Source of the DNA: a bacterium
GTDB lineage: Bacteria; UBP6; UBA1177; JAKLFG01
NCBI GenBank assembly: GCA_022709425.1
Contig: JAKLIW010000014.1
Coordinates: forward strand, 1 to 64,000
Direction of reading: 5' to 3'
Length of the DNA: 64,000 bases
Position 1 is the first letter of the stretch, and each line of letters opens with the position of its first letter. Positions 7,708 to 17,719 of the stretch are shown piece after piece. Both the position numbers and the translations under genes were made by a program. The notes beneath the pieces are model-generated. The model saw nothing but the letters and a program-made list of their open reading frames with translations, was not told the DNA's origin and ran no database searches.

Positions 7708-9509
7708 AACACGAATCCCATATAGGTGTGGATGTCGAAGAGGATCGTGGTGTTCCGCGTCGCGGTGTTCAGGCCGTCGAACGGTACCGCGAGCTGGAAG
7801 GTGAGACCGGCGCGCAGTCCGGTGTCTCCGGCGTAGTAGGCGCCGACGAAGGGTTCGAGGGCGATGGGGGTCCCCTGTCCGCCGGGGGTCTGTTTCGAGA
7901 ACCAGGCGCCCGAATAGGTCAGGCCGCCGCGCATCGATATGTCGTCTCTGAAGAAATACTGGGTGTCGAAACTTGCGTAGTACCCTGAGGTGAAACGGCC
8001 GAGCACCTCGCGCCAGATGAACGAATTCATGTTATAGTCGCGGTGGAAACGGAAATTCTCGACCTTCATGTCGAGCCCGAGGACGGTATCTATCGCTTTG
8101 CCGGGCAGGGTCATCGAATCGCCCTGCACGCCGGTCCCCTTGTCGCCGGTCGCTACGCCGCCGAGCAGCGTGAAATGCAGTTTGCGCGGGATGAACTTCC
8201 ACTGCATCTCGAGGGCGGCGCCGAACATCTGCGCCGCTATCTTGCTTTTTATGTTCGCGGCATCGTCCTGATAGCGGCCCAGTTTGCCGTCCATGAAGGC
8301 GAGCTCCGCCTTTATCGAGAAATTCTTGTAGTAGATGTTGCCCCACAGGTCGAGGGTAAGCATCCGCGCGTCCTGTTCGGAGAGGGTGTAGGTCTTGGTC
8401 GGATCGATGACGCCGCCGTCGACCGGGATGTTCGCGGGGAGGGTCACCTCGGTCGCCGTGTCGCTCTTCCAGCTGTAGGAGCCGAAGAAGCCGAACTCGT
8501 AAACGGTGTTCTCCTTGAGCAGTTTCTCTTCGAGCACCGCCGGGTCCTCTTCCTGCATGGTGAACATAAGCGCCACCTGCCAACCGTCGTCGCGCGACGA
8601 GGCGTCGATGAAATGGTCGTTATAGCGCACCATCGGCCCTTCGCTGATGTAGTCGAACGCCGGGATGATCTTGAACCCCATGACCGGGACGATGAACATG
8701 ACGCGGTCGAGGTAGTCGCCCGCGGTGTCGGTGTCGACGGTGTTGGCATCGTTGTAGAGCATGCCCAGACCCCAGTGGAATGGCATCCGGCCGACGCGTA
8801 GTTCGCCGATCGGGGTATCGAGCGTGCCCCACAGCCCTTCCACCCGTATCGACGGATCGACCTCGAGCTGGGTGCCGGGAAGGAGCCCGTTCTCCTTGGT
8901 GTCGGGCAGGGCGTTATCGGTGCCGACGATGCGGCTCCCCATGAGGGTGAGCTTGGAGTGTATCTCCATCGTTTCGGCGACGTTGATGATCGGTTCGAGA
9001 TGAAGTTTCAGGCCGCCCCACGAAAGGACCTTCTCGCCCCGTTCCTTGGTGTTTGCCAACGGCGTAGTGGGGAGGTAGGGATTGTTGCCGTCCATGAAGA
9101 GGTTGTAGGTGAACTGATGGTTGACGGCGAAGAAGCCGTAGAGCTCGAAGAATTTTATCGGCTTGTCGCCGTCGAGTTTTATCCCGGTGCTTTTCTCGGG
9201 CTCGACCGCCGGTACTTCCTCGGCGGCTCCCTTTTCCTCCGGTTTCAGTTCGCGCGCCGTCGCGCCGCTATCGGCGGCCGGTGCGGGAGCGGCGGCGGGG
9301 GTTGGGGCGGGAGCCGGAGCCGGGGCGGAAGAGGGGGTCGGCGTCACCTCTTCTTCGGCCGGATCCTCTTCCGGTTCTACTGCCGGGGCCGGCGCCGCTT
9401 CGGCGGTATCTTCAACGGGAGCCGTTTCCGTTGACTCATCGGCCGCTTCTTGGGCAACGGCCGTCATGAGGGGCAACAGCATGAACGCTAGGAGCAATAA
9501 TGAACGCAT
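7704..9509 (-). CDS. Putative outer-membrane beta-barrel protein (TIGR04551-like)
   Basis: A 601-residue protein with a cleavable signal peptide (MRSLLLLAFMLLPLMTAVAQ). A Glu/Pro/Ala-rich linker (about 20-100) follows, then a long region of alternating amphipathic strands ending in aromatic FDIHTYMGFVF, as expected for an outer-membrane barrel. The strand block FFELYGFFAVNHQFTYNLF and the paired GRMPFHWGLGMLYND remind me of the deltaproteobacterial family TIGR04551; this match is from memory. Transport or structural function is unknown. The start at 9509 has AGGAGG just upstream and replaces a 17-codon longer frame. It lies 31 bases behind the ACT-domain gene and is probably cotranscribed with it. 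Confidence 0.7.
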   Translation of the reverse strand: MRSLLLLAFMLLPLMTAVAQEAADESTETAPVEDTAEAAPAPAVEPEEDPAEEEVTPTPSSAPAPAPAPTPAAAPAPAADSGATARELKPEEKGAAEEVPAVEPEKSTGIKLDGDKPIKFFELYGFFAVNHQFTYNLFMDGNNPYLPTTPLANTKERGEKVLSWGGLKLHLEPIINVAETMEIHSKLTLMGSRIVGTDNALPDTKENGLLPGTQLEVDPSIRVEGLWGTLDTPIGELRVGRMPFHWGLGMLYNDANTVDTDTAGDYLDRVMFIVPVMGFKIIPAFDYISEGPMVRYNDHFIDASSRDDGWQVALMFTMQEEDPAVLEEKLLKENTVYEFGFFGSYSWKSDTATEVTLPANIPVDGGVIDPTKTYTLSEQDARMLTLDLWGNIYYKNFSIKAELAFMDGKLGRYQDDAANIKSKIAAQMFGAALEMQWKFIPRKLHFTLLGGVATGDKGTGVQGDSMTLPGKAIDTVLGLDMKVENFRFHRDYNMNSFIWREVLGRFTSGYYASFDTQYFFRDDISMRGGLTYSGAWFSKQTPGGQGTPIALEPFVGAYYAGDTGLRAGLTFQLAVPFDGLNTATRNTTILFDIHTYMGFVF

Positions 9510-9540
9510 ATGACCTCCTGTGGGGATCTTCGGATAACGA

Positions 9541-9966
9541 TCAGAGACCGAACTTGTCAAGGTCTACCATCTCAAAGTGGTTCTCTCCCAGTATCTTCTC
9601 GGTCTCGGCCATGTTCCAGGTCTTGACGGCGATGAGCGCCCCCTTGTCCACCGACGCGAGGGTGTAGATGTAGTCGATGTTGATGTCGTTCTTGCTCATC
9701 AGGTGTGCTATCTTCAGCAGTTCGCCCGGCTTGTTGTCGAGCTTGATGACGATGATCTTCACGACGTTGTACGAGACCGCCATCTCCTTGAGTATCTCCT
9801 TGGCCATCGCGCATTTGTCGGTGACGATGCGCAGTTCGCCGAAGTTGGCCGTTTCGTTGATGGTAAGGCCTAGGATGTTGACGCTTGCGCGGCTCAAATT
9901 CTCGAGAATACGGCTCAGAACACCCGGTTCATTGCGCAACAGAATTGAGATCTGCTCTACTCTCAT
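9541..9966 (-). CDS. Tandem ACT-domain protein (amino-acid sensing regulator)
   Basis: A 141-residue protein made of two ACT modules: residues 1-65 (MRVEQISILLRNEPGVLSRI...SVNILGLTINET) and 70-140 (VKIIVIKLDNKPGELLKIAHLMSKNDINIDYIYTL). ACT domains bind small ligands, usually amino acids, at module interfaces. Stand-alone tandem ACT proteins are thought to regulate metabolism, but the ligand here cannot be read. There is no catalytic domain and no signal peptide, so it is cytoplasmic. The ATG at 9966 has GGAGG upstream and a strong promoter at 9992-10020. It precedes the barrel gene, a pairing with no obvious logic. Confidence 0.85.
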   Translation of the reverse strand: MRVEQISILLRNEPGVLSRILENLSRASVNILGLTINETANFGELRIVTDKCAMAKEILKEMAVSYNVVKIIVIKLDNKPGELLKIAHLMSKNDINIDYIYTLASVDKGALIAVKTWNMAETEKILGENHFEMVDLDKFGL

Positions 9967-9991
9967 GGCATCCTCCAGTAAGGTACGTGAC

Positions 9992-10020
9992 ACCATAGCA
10001 TTATACGGGAGGGGTGTCAA
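9992..10020 (-). promoter_or_regulatory. Predicted promoter for the ACT/barrel operon
   Basis: On the minus strand a perfect TTGACA (10020-10015) and TATGGT (9997-9992) are separated by 17 bases, 26 bases upstream of the ACT gene start. Confidence 0.6.
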
Positions 10021-10041
10021 AAAATTTCAGGAGAGTTCGCT

Positions 10042-13000
10042 TTAGCACCCGCTGTCGTAGCAGTCGCCGGTATCCCAAGCGGTGCAGGTGCTGTTACAGT
10101 ATGCCGTGCCGCTATCCCATTGCGTCGGATCGACCATCGCGCACTCTTCGCTATTTCCGTCGCAGAACTCGCCCGGCTCGATGATGCCGTTGCCGCAGAT
10201 GCTCGGGACCTCGTTGTTCGTCGAGAGCTTTACCTTGTTCCCGTCTGGGATGTAGACCCACCCATTGTACAGGTAGTTCTCCTGCATCTCGCGCATGTCG
10301 CCGTTCAGTTCAGTGTAGTCGATGTAGGTATTCGGCAGACCGACGAAGCGGTACTCGTACCCGTCGCAGGAGAGGTAGAACGCGCCGTGATCGGTCGTCA
10401 GTTCACCGGTCGAGCAGTACGGATAGTCCCACGCCTTTCTTGTTGCGAGGTTGTCTACATCGCGGATATCGATGCCCGATGACCAGAAGTCGTCCCAGTA
10501 CATCGCGATCTCGCCGTTGGCAATGGCAAAGTCCATGGTCGAGCCAATGTTGACATAGGCTACGCGGGCAAAGTTTTCAGGGTTGCGGATGTTGATGCCG
10601 TTGTCGTCGCCGACATAGAGATTGCCGTTATAGAGTTGGATGCGGTACTGGTAGTTGTACGGCGTGCTGTAGAATTGAAGCGAGGTAAGGGTGTCGGGAT
10701 TGACGGTATTGAGTTTGTAGATGCCGCCACTGGTCGCCGCGTACATGATGTCTCCGTCGACGACTTCGAGGTCGTAGACGGTCTTATTTGTGGTGAAGGT
10801 GCTCTTGAGAACCATCGCGTTCGGGTCGCTGATGTCATAGACCTTGATTGCACTGCCGGTACCGACATAGAAACGGTCACCCTTACCCGCTACACTGTAG
10901 ACAGTTGAGCCGATCGAGTACTGCTTATACCACGGGTGGGTGAAAGGCTGACAAGCAGAGCCTAGCAAAATTCCTCCTCTAAGCGCTACGCCTTCTTCAT
11001 CTAAACAATAGTCACCGTATCCGTTTACCAAACCATCGACTTGAATATTCTGTAATGTTACTTGGCCAGTTGCAGTAACAGAAACGGCCTTAGTGGATGT
11101 CCCTTCAAGTACCAGTTGATCTGCTAATAGATAAGTGTCATCTTGTGGAACGATCATGGCCTTAAACAAAGAAATAGGAATATTTTGAGCGATCATTTTC
11201 CATCTATTGGCTGGCTCTGCCTGAGGGTTGAACAGGTAAAAATCGTTTTGTTCTGCCACGGTATCATTAACTACCGTTCCTCCGCCCCCGAAGAGTAGCA
11301 CATTTTTGTTGACTGTCACATTGAAGAAGTCTCTGGCAGGCGGAACAATCGTGCTCTCGATCTCTTCAAGAATCCCGGTATCGGAAAGACGATATATGGT
11401 AATTGCCGCGCCTCCTCGTATGAGGAAAAGCGTCCCGTTAAGCACGAAGAGCTTAGCTTTACCGCTACCGGACGGGAGATCAACTATCTTCTGGAGCTTA
11501 TAGTTGCCCTCTTCCATGCCATCGTTTTCCAAAGAGTAGATCGCCTGTCGCGTGAAACCGGATGGCGACAAATCGCCGAAAACGGTGGAAGAACCTATTC
11601 CTGCGATAGCGTAAAATCGATTGCCCGTCGCCACGCCATCAAGCATGGACATCCCATATTGCGGGGCGGAATATGTGCCGATCTTATGCCAATCGGCGGG
11701 ACGCAATGGCATATTGAACAGTATCGACCCTTTTCCATATCGATCCGTTGGGGAAAAAGCCATGATCCCGATGCCGTCTATGGGGATCGCCGCCATATCA
11801 TCTTGTGGCAGAGTATGCGTAGTGACTTCGACCTTTCCTTCCGTATAGCGCCACCAGTTGAATTGAGTGGCGTCGGCAAGGCTTGCCGGAGCGCAGAAGG
11901 GACAGGTATATTCCCACACTCTTTCCGGATAAGGATAGAGATACTTTATCAGTTCGATAGTTCTTACCTCTTTAGGCTTCCAACGATAATACTGATAATA
12001 ATTCAAGAAACGGCCCTTGTCTGCATCTCTGAAGGCACGCGTGTATTTATTTCCCGTTTCGTTCGCGAAAAATTGTGGGTTAATGGTGTTGTCGGACAAC
12101 AGCCACGGTTCGACAAGCTCACTACCGCGTGCAGTGGTCGAGATCGCATAACGCACAATGAATTCGGGAAACTCGTACTTCTTGTTAATTATCGGTCTCA
12201 CGCCGAGATTCGGATATTTTACCGTGTCGCCGTCCTTGATGTAGGCTCTGTAGGTTTCTTCATATTGCAATTCAAAATCGTTCAACCATTCCCATTGCCG
12301 TGCTTTTCCATCGGTTGAGAGTTTATCATAATTATTGTTTCCATTAGGAGTTCGCCATGCTTCATTCCCCTCTCTTAAAGGCACAGGATCTGTTCCATGA
12401 CTATAAGAAAAAGAACGCAGATCGGGGTCGCAGAGGCGGTAATTATAATAGGTACTATTGGGATCGCAACCGGTGGTGTCCATTTGGTCAGGATTTTCAA
12501 TGTGATTCTTGCGAGTGCAGAAACCATCTCTTCCCCAAAATGCAAAAAGCTCTTTATCTATCCAACAATAGCGAACGCTACTTTCTGCATTAGAGGAGTT
12601 CTGCGCTTTTTGAGGCGAGATAGAAACCGTTTCATTGGCCGCATAGAGAGCGAAGTTGGATAACGGTGCGCTGGTGATGTATTTATCGGCTGGTTGAGAG
12701 ATCGAGAAATTGTAGGTGAATCCATCGCCGGTCTTTGTCTCGCCAGTGATACCGTCTCTGAAAGGGAAGCCCGTCCTGTCGCAGGCGTCGGGAATGCCGT
12801 CGAGATCATGATCGGGCGACCAAGAGAATATCGGCACTTCGACCGGTCCAGCGATCGGCGGTTTGGTAAATTGGGCATATTTTCCCATTTTCTCCAATTG
12901 AAAGCGGGCACCACAGTGTGTTCCCGTGCATTCCCACTTTTGGGTAGTTGCATTGTACGCCGCATTTTCATCGCCGTTAATGATCTCATCAAACGCCCAG

Positions 13001-15906
13001 TAGGCCGCAGTGGGATTTTGGTAATCCCTTCGGGTGGTATTTGTAAGAGGCAGATCCTCCGGAAGAGGCAGACACTTATCGTTCGTATCGGTCACAAAGT
13101 CACCGTCGATGTCGGAAAGGGAATAGGGTTCTTGCCAGAACAGTGCTTGGGCAAGATGGTAGTTCTCCTCACCCGTTCTGGCGTCTATCGGGACAAAGGC
13201 TCCCCCCTGTTTGTAGCGGTAAGGGTCGAAGCCCCGATAGACCACATAGGGATCGCTCTTGGCCCAGAAATAGCCTTCTGAGAATCCGTTCCAAATATCG
13301 AGTGTCATGCCTGCCGTGTGGTAGAGTCGCATCATGATCTCTGTTTCAAGAAGCCAGTAGTCTATATCTCCGTAGACCATCGGACCGGGGCGGGTCATAT
13401 TCTCGTCGTTGAATCCGGCGATAGCGGTTGCGATCAACGGCAGCCCCGTTTTTTTCCAATAATCGAGGTATGCATATCCATTCTTCAGCAACGCCACATC
13501 GTAGAACATAGCCTGTGGCTGACCGTACTCAAAAACATATTTCCCTTCATGGTTGTACACGGGGCGAGGGCTGCCGATTTGGTAAGGCGAGGGAAGCGAT
13601 AGGTTGTCGGTGCTTTCTTCATCGCGCTCCGCTTGCGATCTTATGCGTTCCACACTATCGGAGGTGATATTGAAGGGGTTGATAGCCAGCAACGATCCGC
13701 TTCCGGACAAAAGAGTGGGATCGGGAATATAATGAAGCATCCCTTTTTGTCCGTTACCAATAAATTCGGTTTGCCCGGTTGCATAACTGTAATAACTTAA
13801 GAAACCCGAGACGAGGGACCAACGATCATAATAATCCATGAACGGCAAGTCATCTGCCGTACTGGTAACTGTCCGCACATAGGTGGAATTATACAATGGA
13901 TCGCCGGTCAACGATGGTGGCATGGGAGAGGTGTCCAGCATGAATCCCACATTCGCGCCGTTCTCTCCTCCGGTCAGGTTCTTGATCTCGGTTGCCATCA
14001 GATCAAAAGCGCGGACATAGGCATACTCATTCAAACGATATTGCTCAGAACCAGTCATTGCTTCGGGATGGAATACACCATCGGCAAACAGTACTTGTAT
14101 GTCGGGTGTCTCCCAGTTCATATAGGAAACAATTTCTTCATATTGCGACTCGGAGTTGTTCGGGTTTAGATCAAGCGCCCGGTAAAATTGGGTATGTTCT
14201 TCGGTGAAGTAGGTGGTTTCTTCCCATCCGCGATGGACGGCGTCGAGGATATTGATTGCAAGGCGAGGCAGACCGTTCCGGTCGTACAGTTTCAACCAGT
14301 TGTCATTGTGCCTATAACGCAGGACCAGCTTGGCCAGCTTCTTCGCGAGATTTTTATAATAAACGGGAAATTCCTTGTCGAACTTGAATTCTTCATCAAC
14401 GATGGACGGAGCGACCTGTATGTTATGCTTCAGCGCCTCTTTAAATGTTTGCTCATAGGTGTCGAGGGTCCCACCATATGCCGCCTCGAAATCTTTGTGC
14501 TGTATGATGGGCGTACTGGTCGGAGGTTTGGGATCATAGGCCGAGTATTCCCATCGGCGACATTTCTTCTGGCAGGCATTGAACATATAATTGCAGTATT
14601 CGTCGACAGCACATTGATATTGCATCTCTTGATCATAACAGCGTTTTATCAGAAATCCCGCCGGAATTACGAATGTATCAGGAATGCCGGTACAATCAAA
14701 AACATAAGAAATGCCCTGTGCCGCAAGTTCCGTGTTGATCATATTCTCAACATCGCCCAAGTTCATGCCTTTGAATGCATATATACCTCCTTCAAGGGAG
14801 GAGCAGGGTTGTTGGGCCGAAGAAGACCATCCGTATTTATCACAGGTCAGGGTTGTGGTCATCAATTCATTGGCAATGCAGAGTCGCGTTTGATCGCTGG
14901 TATACAGCTTGCGAATAGAGTCGCAAGCTAGTTCATATATATTCGATCCTGCAAGCTCCGGATAAGAGTCGCAAGTATCTTCTTGTCCGTAACAGAAGGG
15001 GTTTCCCGCATCGCAGGTTTCCGGTAGTTTGCACCTGTCGAAGTAAAATCCTTGGTCGGACGAATATTGCCTGATGGCGGTTTGGGTCTCGGGCGTTACC
15101 GCTACTTTCATATTCTTGCTGCGGTGTTGGGTGACGCCGCCAGCCATCCAATAGTTGAATGGCACAACATGCCAGTCTGCATCGCGCAGATAGTAATCCC
15201 GTTGTTCCAGAGGGTCGGAGGTGTCGTTCACGACAAACATCTTATCGTCTTCGCTGGTAGTATCTTGATGACTGTCGCCCCACCAAGAAACTTTAAGCAC
15301 ATTGACGCCCGCATCGGCTATTTCGTCCATAATGGATACCAAGTCGGCGGGATCTTTCCATTGCCATTTCGGAAGATGTGGACGGGTACTGATGTTCTCA
15401 TAAGTTCCATTGAACGGACCGGCATAGAAACAGGCGCCCTTCACATGAGTGCCGTCCATTGAGGGGTCGGTGCTGGCAATGCGCCCCCATTTTGTGGCCG
15501 TTGCCGATGCTGAGAAGCTCACACCGGCATGAGTGCTGACGCTTTCCCATGTGCTCGTAGTTTCATCATACCCTTCAAGAACAAAGCCGGAGATCGTCTG
15601 AGAACGCACGTCGATGTTCTCTGTGTAAAAGTAGTCGCCCCACGGTCGGGTGAAAAACAGCAGAATGTCCGGCTCTATGTGGTAGAGGACCAACTGTGGT
15701 GGTGTTATAACTTGAGAAGTGCCCGACAACACCAAGCGATAGGTCAAATAATTTTTTTGGGGAAGAAAATGACCACGCACTGCGATGGTCGGTGTTGCGA
15801 CCGTCCCCGAAACAGGGGTAGGGACAATTTCAAAGAAAGGATCTTCGGCGCGTAGAAGGCCGCAAAGTAATACCGCCATGATCGAGAAGAAAAAACGCGT
15901 TCTCAT
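10042..15906 (-). CDS. Giant secreted multidomain protein (DUF5010-like region, Asp-rich repeats, propeller-like C-terminus)
   Basis: A 1954-residue exported protein with signal peptide MRTRFFFSIMAVLLCGLLRA. An N-terminal beta domain is followed by a long catalytic-looking region (about 150-900) with blocks such as KGACFYAGPFNG, MDEIADAGVNVLKVSWWGD and NGLPRLAINIL. This resembles DUF5010/GH99-like (endo-alpha-mannosidase-like) proteins. Two thrombospondin-type calcium motifs follow (DIDGDFVTDTNDKC near 931, DHDLDGIPDACD near 1027), then kelch/LVIVD-like repeats. The Cys-rich end has CGNGIIEPGEFCDGN near 1903. Many cysteines imply an extracytoplasmic, disulfide-bonded protein. The start overlaps the stop of the upstream lipoprotein (ATGA), so the two are translationally coupled. 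The part encoded at about 10.9-15.7 kb looks AT-richer than the final 900 bases. Glycosidase activity is inference. Confidence 0.7.
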   Translation of the reverse strand: MRTRFFFSIMAVLLCGLLRAEDPFFEIVPTPVSGTVATPTIAVRGHFLPQKNYLTYRLVLSGTSQVITPPQLVLYHIEPDILLFFTRPWGDYFYTENIDVRSQTISGFVLEGYDETTSTWESVSTHAGVSFSASATATKWGRIASTDPSMDGTHVKGACFYAGPFNGTYENISTRPHLPKWQWKDPADLVSIMDEIADAGVNVLKVSWWGDSHQDTTSEDDKMFVVNDTSDPLEQRDYYLRDADWHVVPFNYWMAGGVTQHRSKNMKVAVTPETQTAIRQYSSDQGFYFDRCKLPETCDAGNPFCYGQEDTCDSYPELAGSNIYELACDSIRKLYTSDQTRLCIANELMTTTLTCDKYGWSSSAQQPCSSLEGGIYAFKGMNLGDVENMINTELAAQGISYVFDCTGIPDTFVIPAGFLIKRCYDQEMQYQCAVDEYCNYMFNACQKKCRRWEYSAYDPKPPTSTPIIQHKDFEAAYGGTLDTYEQTFKEALKHNIQVAPSIVDEEFKFDKEFPVYYKNLAKKLAKLVLRYRHNDNWLKLYDRNGLPRLAINILDAVHRGWEETTYFTEEHTQFYRALDLNPNNSESQYEEIVSYMNWETPDIQVLFADGVFHPEAMTGSEQYRLNEYAYVRAFDLMATEIKNLTGGENGANVGFMLDTSPMPPSLTGDPLYNSTYVRTVTSTADDLPFMDYYDRWSLVSGFLSYYSYATGQTEFIGNGQKGMLHYIPDPTLLSGSGSLLAINPFNITSDSVERIRSQAERDEESTDNLSLPSPYQIGSPRPVYNHEGKYVFEYGQPQAMFYDVALLKNGYAYLDYWKKTGLPLIATAIAGFNDENMTRPGPMVYGDIDYWLLETEIMMRLYHTAGMTLDIWNGFSEGYFWAKSDPYVVYRGFDPYRYKQGGAFVPIDARTGEENYHLAQALFWQEPYSLSDIDGDFVTDTNDKCLPLPEDLPLTNTTRRDYQNPTAAYWAFDEIINGDENAAYNATTQKWECTGTHCGARFQLEKMGKYAQFTKPPIAGPVEVPIFSWSPDHDLDGIPDACDRTGFPFRDGITGETKTGDGFTYNFSISQPADKYITSAPLSNFALYAANETVSISPQKAQNSSNAESSVRYCWIDKELFAFWGRDGFCTRKNHIENPDQMDTTGCDPNSTYYNYRLCDPDLRSFSYSHGTDPVPLREGNEAWRTPNGNNNYDKLSTDGKARQWEWLNDFELQYEETYRAYIKDGDTVKYPNLGVRPIINKKYEFPEFIVRYAISTTARGSELVEPWLLSDNTINPQFFANETGNKYTRAFRDADKGRFLNYYQYYRWKPKEVRTIELIKYLYPYPERVWEYTCPFCAPASLADATQFNWWRYTEGKVEVTTHTLPQDDMAAIPIDGIGIMAFSPTDRYGKGSILFNMPLRPADWHKIGTYSAPQYGMSMLDGVATGNRFYAIAGIGSSTVFGDLSPSGFTRQAIYSLENDGMEEGNYKLQKIVDLPSGSGKAKLFVLNGTLFLIRGGAAITIYRLSDTGILEEIESTIVPPARDFFNVTVNKNVLLFGGGGTVVNDTVAEQNDFYLFNPQAEPANRWKMIAQNIPISLFKAMIVPQDDTYLLADQLVLEGTSTKAVSVTATGQVTLQNIQVDGLVNGYGDYCLDEEGVALRGGILLGSACQPFTHPWYKQYSIGSTVYSVAGKGDRFYVGTGSAIKVYDISDPNAMVLKSTFTTNKTVYDLEVVDGDIMYAATSGGIYKLNTVNPDTLTSLQFYSTPYNYQYRIQLYNGNLYVGDDNGINIRNPENFARVAYVNIGSTMDFAIANGEIAMYWDDFWSSGIDIRDVDNLATRKAWDYPYCSTGELTTDHGAFYLSCDGYEYRFVGLPNTYIDYTELNGDMREMQENYLYNGWVYIPDGNKVKLSTNNEVPSICGNGIIEPGEFCDGNSEECAMVDPTQWDSGTAYCNSTCTAWDTGDCYDSGC

Positions 15907-17558
15907 TTGCCTCCCCCTTTTATAATTGGCATACGCTTCATCCCATTAAACGGGCAGATTCCTTCCTTCTCACAGTAGCAATCCATGTCGCGGAGAAGAA
16001 AGTTGCGAAACTCCCATGTTTGCCATGCAAGGTGGCGCCCATCGAATTCGGCAAAAGAAAAATTGTATTTGATGGGGATAATATTGTCGTTGAAAATATG
16101 TTCAATCGGCTTCATGCAATAGCTCTTTTTTTCGTCTATTCGATAGTAACAGAGTTTGGCATCTTTTCCATAAGTGATCCCGCCAACAGAATTGTCCGGT
16201 AGCGAAAAGTTGTTCTTGTAAATAAGCAAGGGTCCTTTAACAGTAAAAATAGGAACCATATACGTTTGATGCTCCACTTCCTGCAAGGGAAATTCCTCGT
16301 ATGCAGGCATTGCGCCACGCAGGTTAAGACGAATGATCCGGTCGTGTTGGGTAACCGTTTCGAAGTAGATAAGTCGATTGTCTTCGGTGTCAGGCACGGG
16401 GAACCGTATCTGTTCTCCGTCACGGTTCACCTTGCCGCAGTCGGCAAGCGTTTGCGGGTTCTTGTCAAGGTCACAATAGTAACCGATGAAATTGTCGTCA
16501 TAGAATACCAACCGGTCGCCCACGATGAACGGCTCATTGCCCGTACCATAGCCGAGACTGGTCCATTTCCATTCACCGACCTTGGCATAGGAGAGTTTGT
16601 TCTCTGCGCCGTCGTATTCTTGAATGTTCGCAAATGCCCACTTGTCAGTCAGGGCGGGGGTATAGCTCATGCCTCTGACCTTTTTATTGTAGACTACCCG
16701 GTATTCGCTATTCGAATTGATATAGAGCATATAAACCATGAAGTCAACGCCGCCGTTGCCCAACTCGACAAGGTAAGAACCATTACGATAGGCGAGGCCA
16801 GCACCGGCGGGAGCTATGGGAACGTGGTATTCCTTTGTTGCAATAGAATACTCGAAGAACTTCTTATTGGTGTAGTATGTCGTAGAAGTCGCGGGAACAG
16901 CCGTCAGATAAAACCCCACTTTTCCGTTACTGATATTGAAATGCTTGAAAGTGTTCATTCCCGGATCCCAACCAACGGGGTTCTTACCATTAAGTGCAAT
17001 ATCGCATTCGTGAAGGCCCGTATAACGCTCGTCTTTATAAATCGGCTCCAGCCACGGCATGTCGCAGGGGTAATCGTAACATTCATACTGTGGCATTTCG
17101 GTGCAAAGTTTCTTGTTGGCATCTATCCAGATATTCCGAACGCACTGCGGGTCATTCTTTCGAACCTGATCGCATTTGCGGCAGAAATGAATGGTTCCGT
17201 CGGTGTCATAGTAAGGAAATGCGGCCATATCAAGTGCTGGGCAATCCTGATTGCCGGTATGGGTGTTCGGTATGTAGACGATATCGGCGTCGGGGTTTTC
17301 GTCCACGACACAGTAGACCTCATCGGGACCGCTATCGGCATCTGTCAGTAACTCGTCCGCCTCGACCAGAACCGCGTCCTCATCGGCAACCGTCGGTGTA
17401 TCGTCGTCAACGACGACTGCATCATCCACCACAACGGCATCATCGCCGTCGGGCACCACCGTATCGGTGTCATTCTTCGCGGTGTCCTTATTGCAGGAAA
17501 CGCCCGACAGAAGCAGGAGCGAGAGCAACATGGCCATCAAACGATATTTCTTAATCAC
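15903..17558 (-). CDS. Asp-rich-linker lipoprotein (paralogue of 38485-40128)
   Basis: A 551-residue lipoprotein. The signal peptide ends in lipobox LSGVSC, then a linker of about 60 residues rich in D, V and T (NDTDTVVPDGDDAVVVDD). The body has paired cysteines (CRKCD, YECYDYPC) and repeated beta blades of the type KVGFYLTAVPATSTTYY and DRLVFYDDNFIGYY, suggesting a propeller on the cell surface. It ends LLRDMDCYCEKEGICPFNGMK, the same signature as the second lipoprotein. Translation starts at GTG with ggggga upstream; the promoter is at 17595-17622. Its stop overlaps the start of the giant secreted protein by four bases. Function unknown; a surface anchor or partner for the coupled protein is inference. 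Confidence 0.75.
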   Translation of the reverse strand: MIKKYRLMAMLLSLLLLSGVSCNKDTAKNDTDTVVPDGDDAVVVDDAVVVDDDTPTVADEDAVLVEADELLTDADSGPDEVYCVVDENPDADIVYIPNTHTGNQDCPALDMAAFPYYDTDGTIHFCRKCDQVRKNDPQCVRNIWIDANKKLCTEMPQYECYDYPCDMPWLEPIYKDERYTGLHECDIALNGKNPVGWDPGMNTFKHFNISNGKVGFYLTAVPATSTTYYTNKKFFEYSIATKEYHVPIAPAGAGLAYRNGSYLVELGNGGVDFMVYMLYINSNSEYRVVYNKKVRGMSYTPALTDKWAFANIQEYDGAENKLSYAKVGEWKWTSLGYGTGNEPFIVGDRLVFYDDNFIGYYCDLDKNPQTLADCGKVNRDGEQIRFPVPDTEDNRLIYFETVTQHDRIIRLNLRGAMPAYEEFPLQEVEHQTYMVPIFTVKGPLLIYKNNFSLPDNSVGGITYGKDAKLCYYRIDEKKSYCMKPIEHIFNDNIIPIKYNFSFAEFDGRHLAWQTWEFRNFLLRDMDCYCEKEGICPFNGMKRMPIIKGGGK

Positions 17559-17594
17559 GGTCTTTCCCCCAGTTTTATGACGAACGATTGGCCA

Positions 17595-17622
17595 ATTATA
17601 TCGTGCGGCAAATTAAAAGCAA
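17595..17622 (-). promoter_or_regulatory. Predicted promoter for lipoprotein/giant protein operon
   Basis: On the minus strand TTGCTT (17622-17617) and a perfect TATAAT (17600-17595) are 16 bases apart, 37 bases upstream of the GTG start. The rest of the 161-base gap shows nothing else. Confidence 0.55.
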
Positions 17623-17719
17623 ATAGAATTTCAAGGCTGTTTTCGAGTGATCACCTGATCAATTTCTTTCGCTGCGCCTCGTACCGCTACTTCTTTCCCA
17701 ATGTCCTCTTTGGGCGGCT

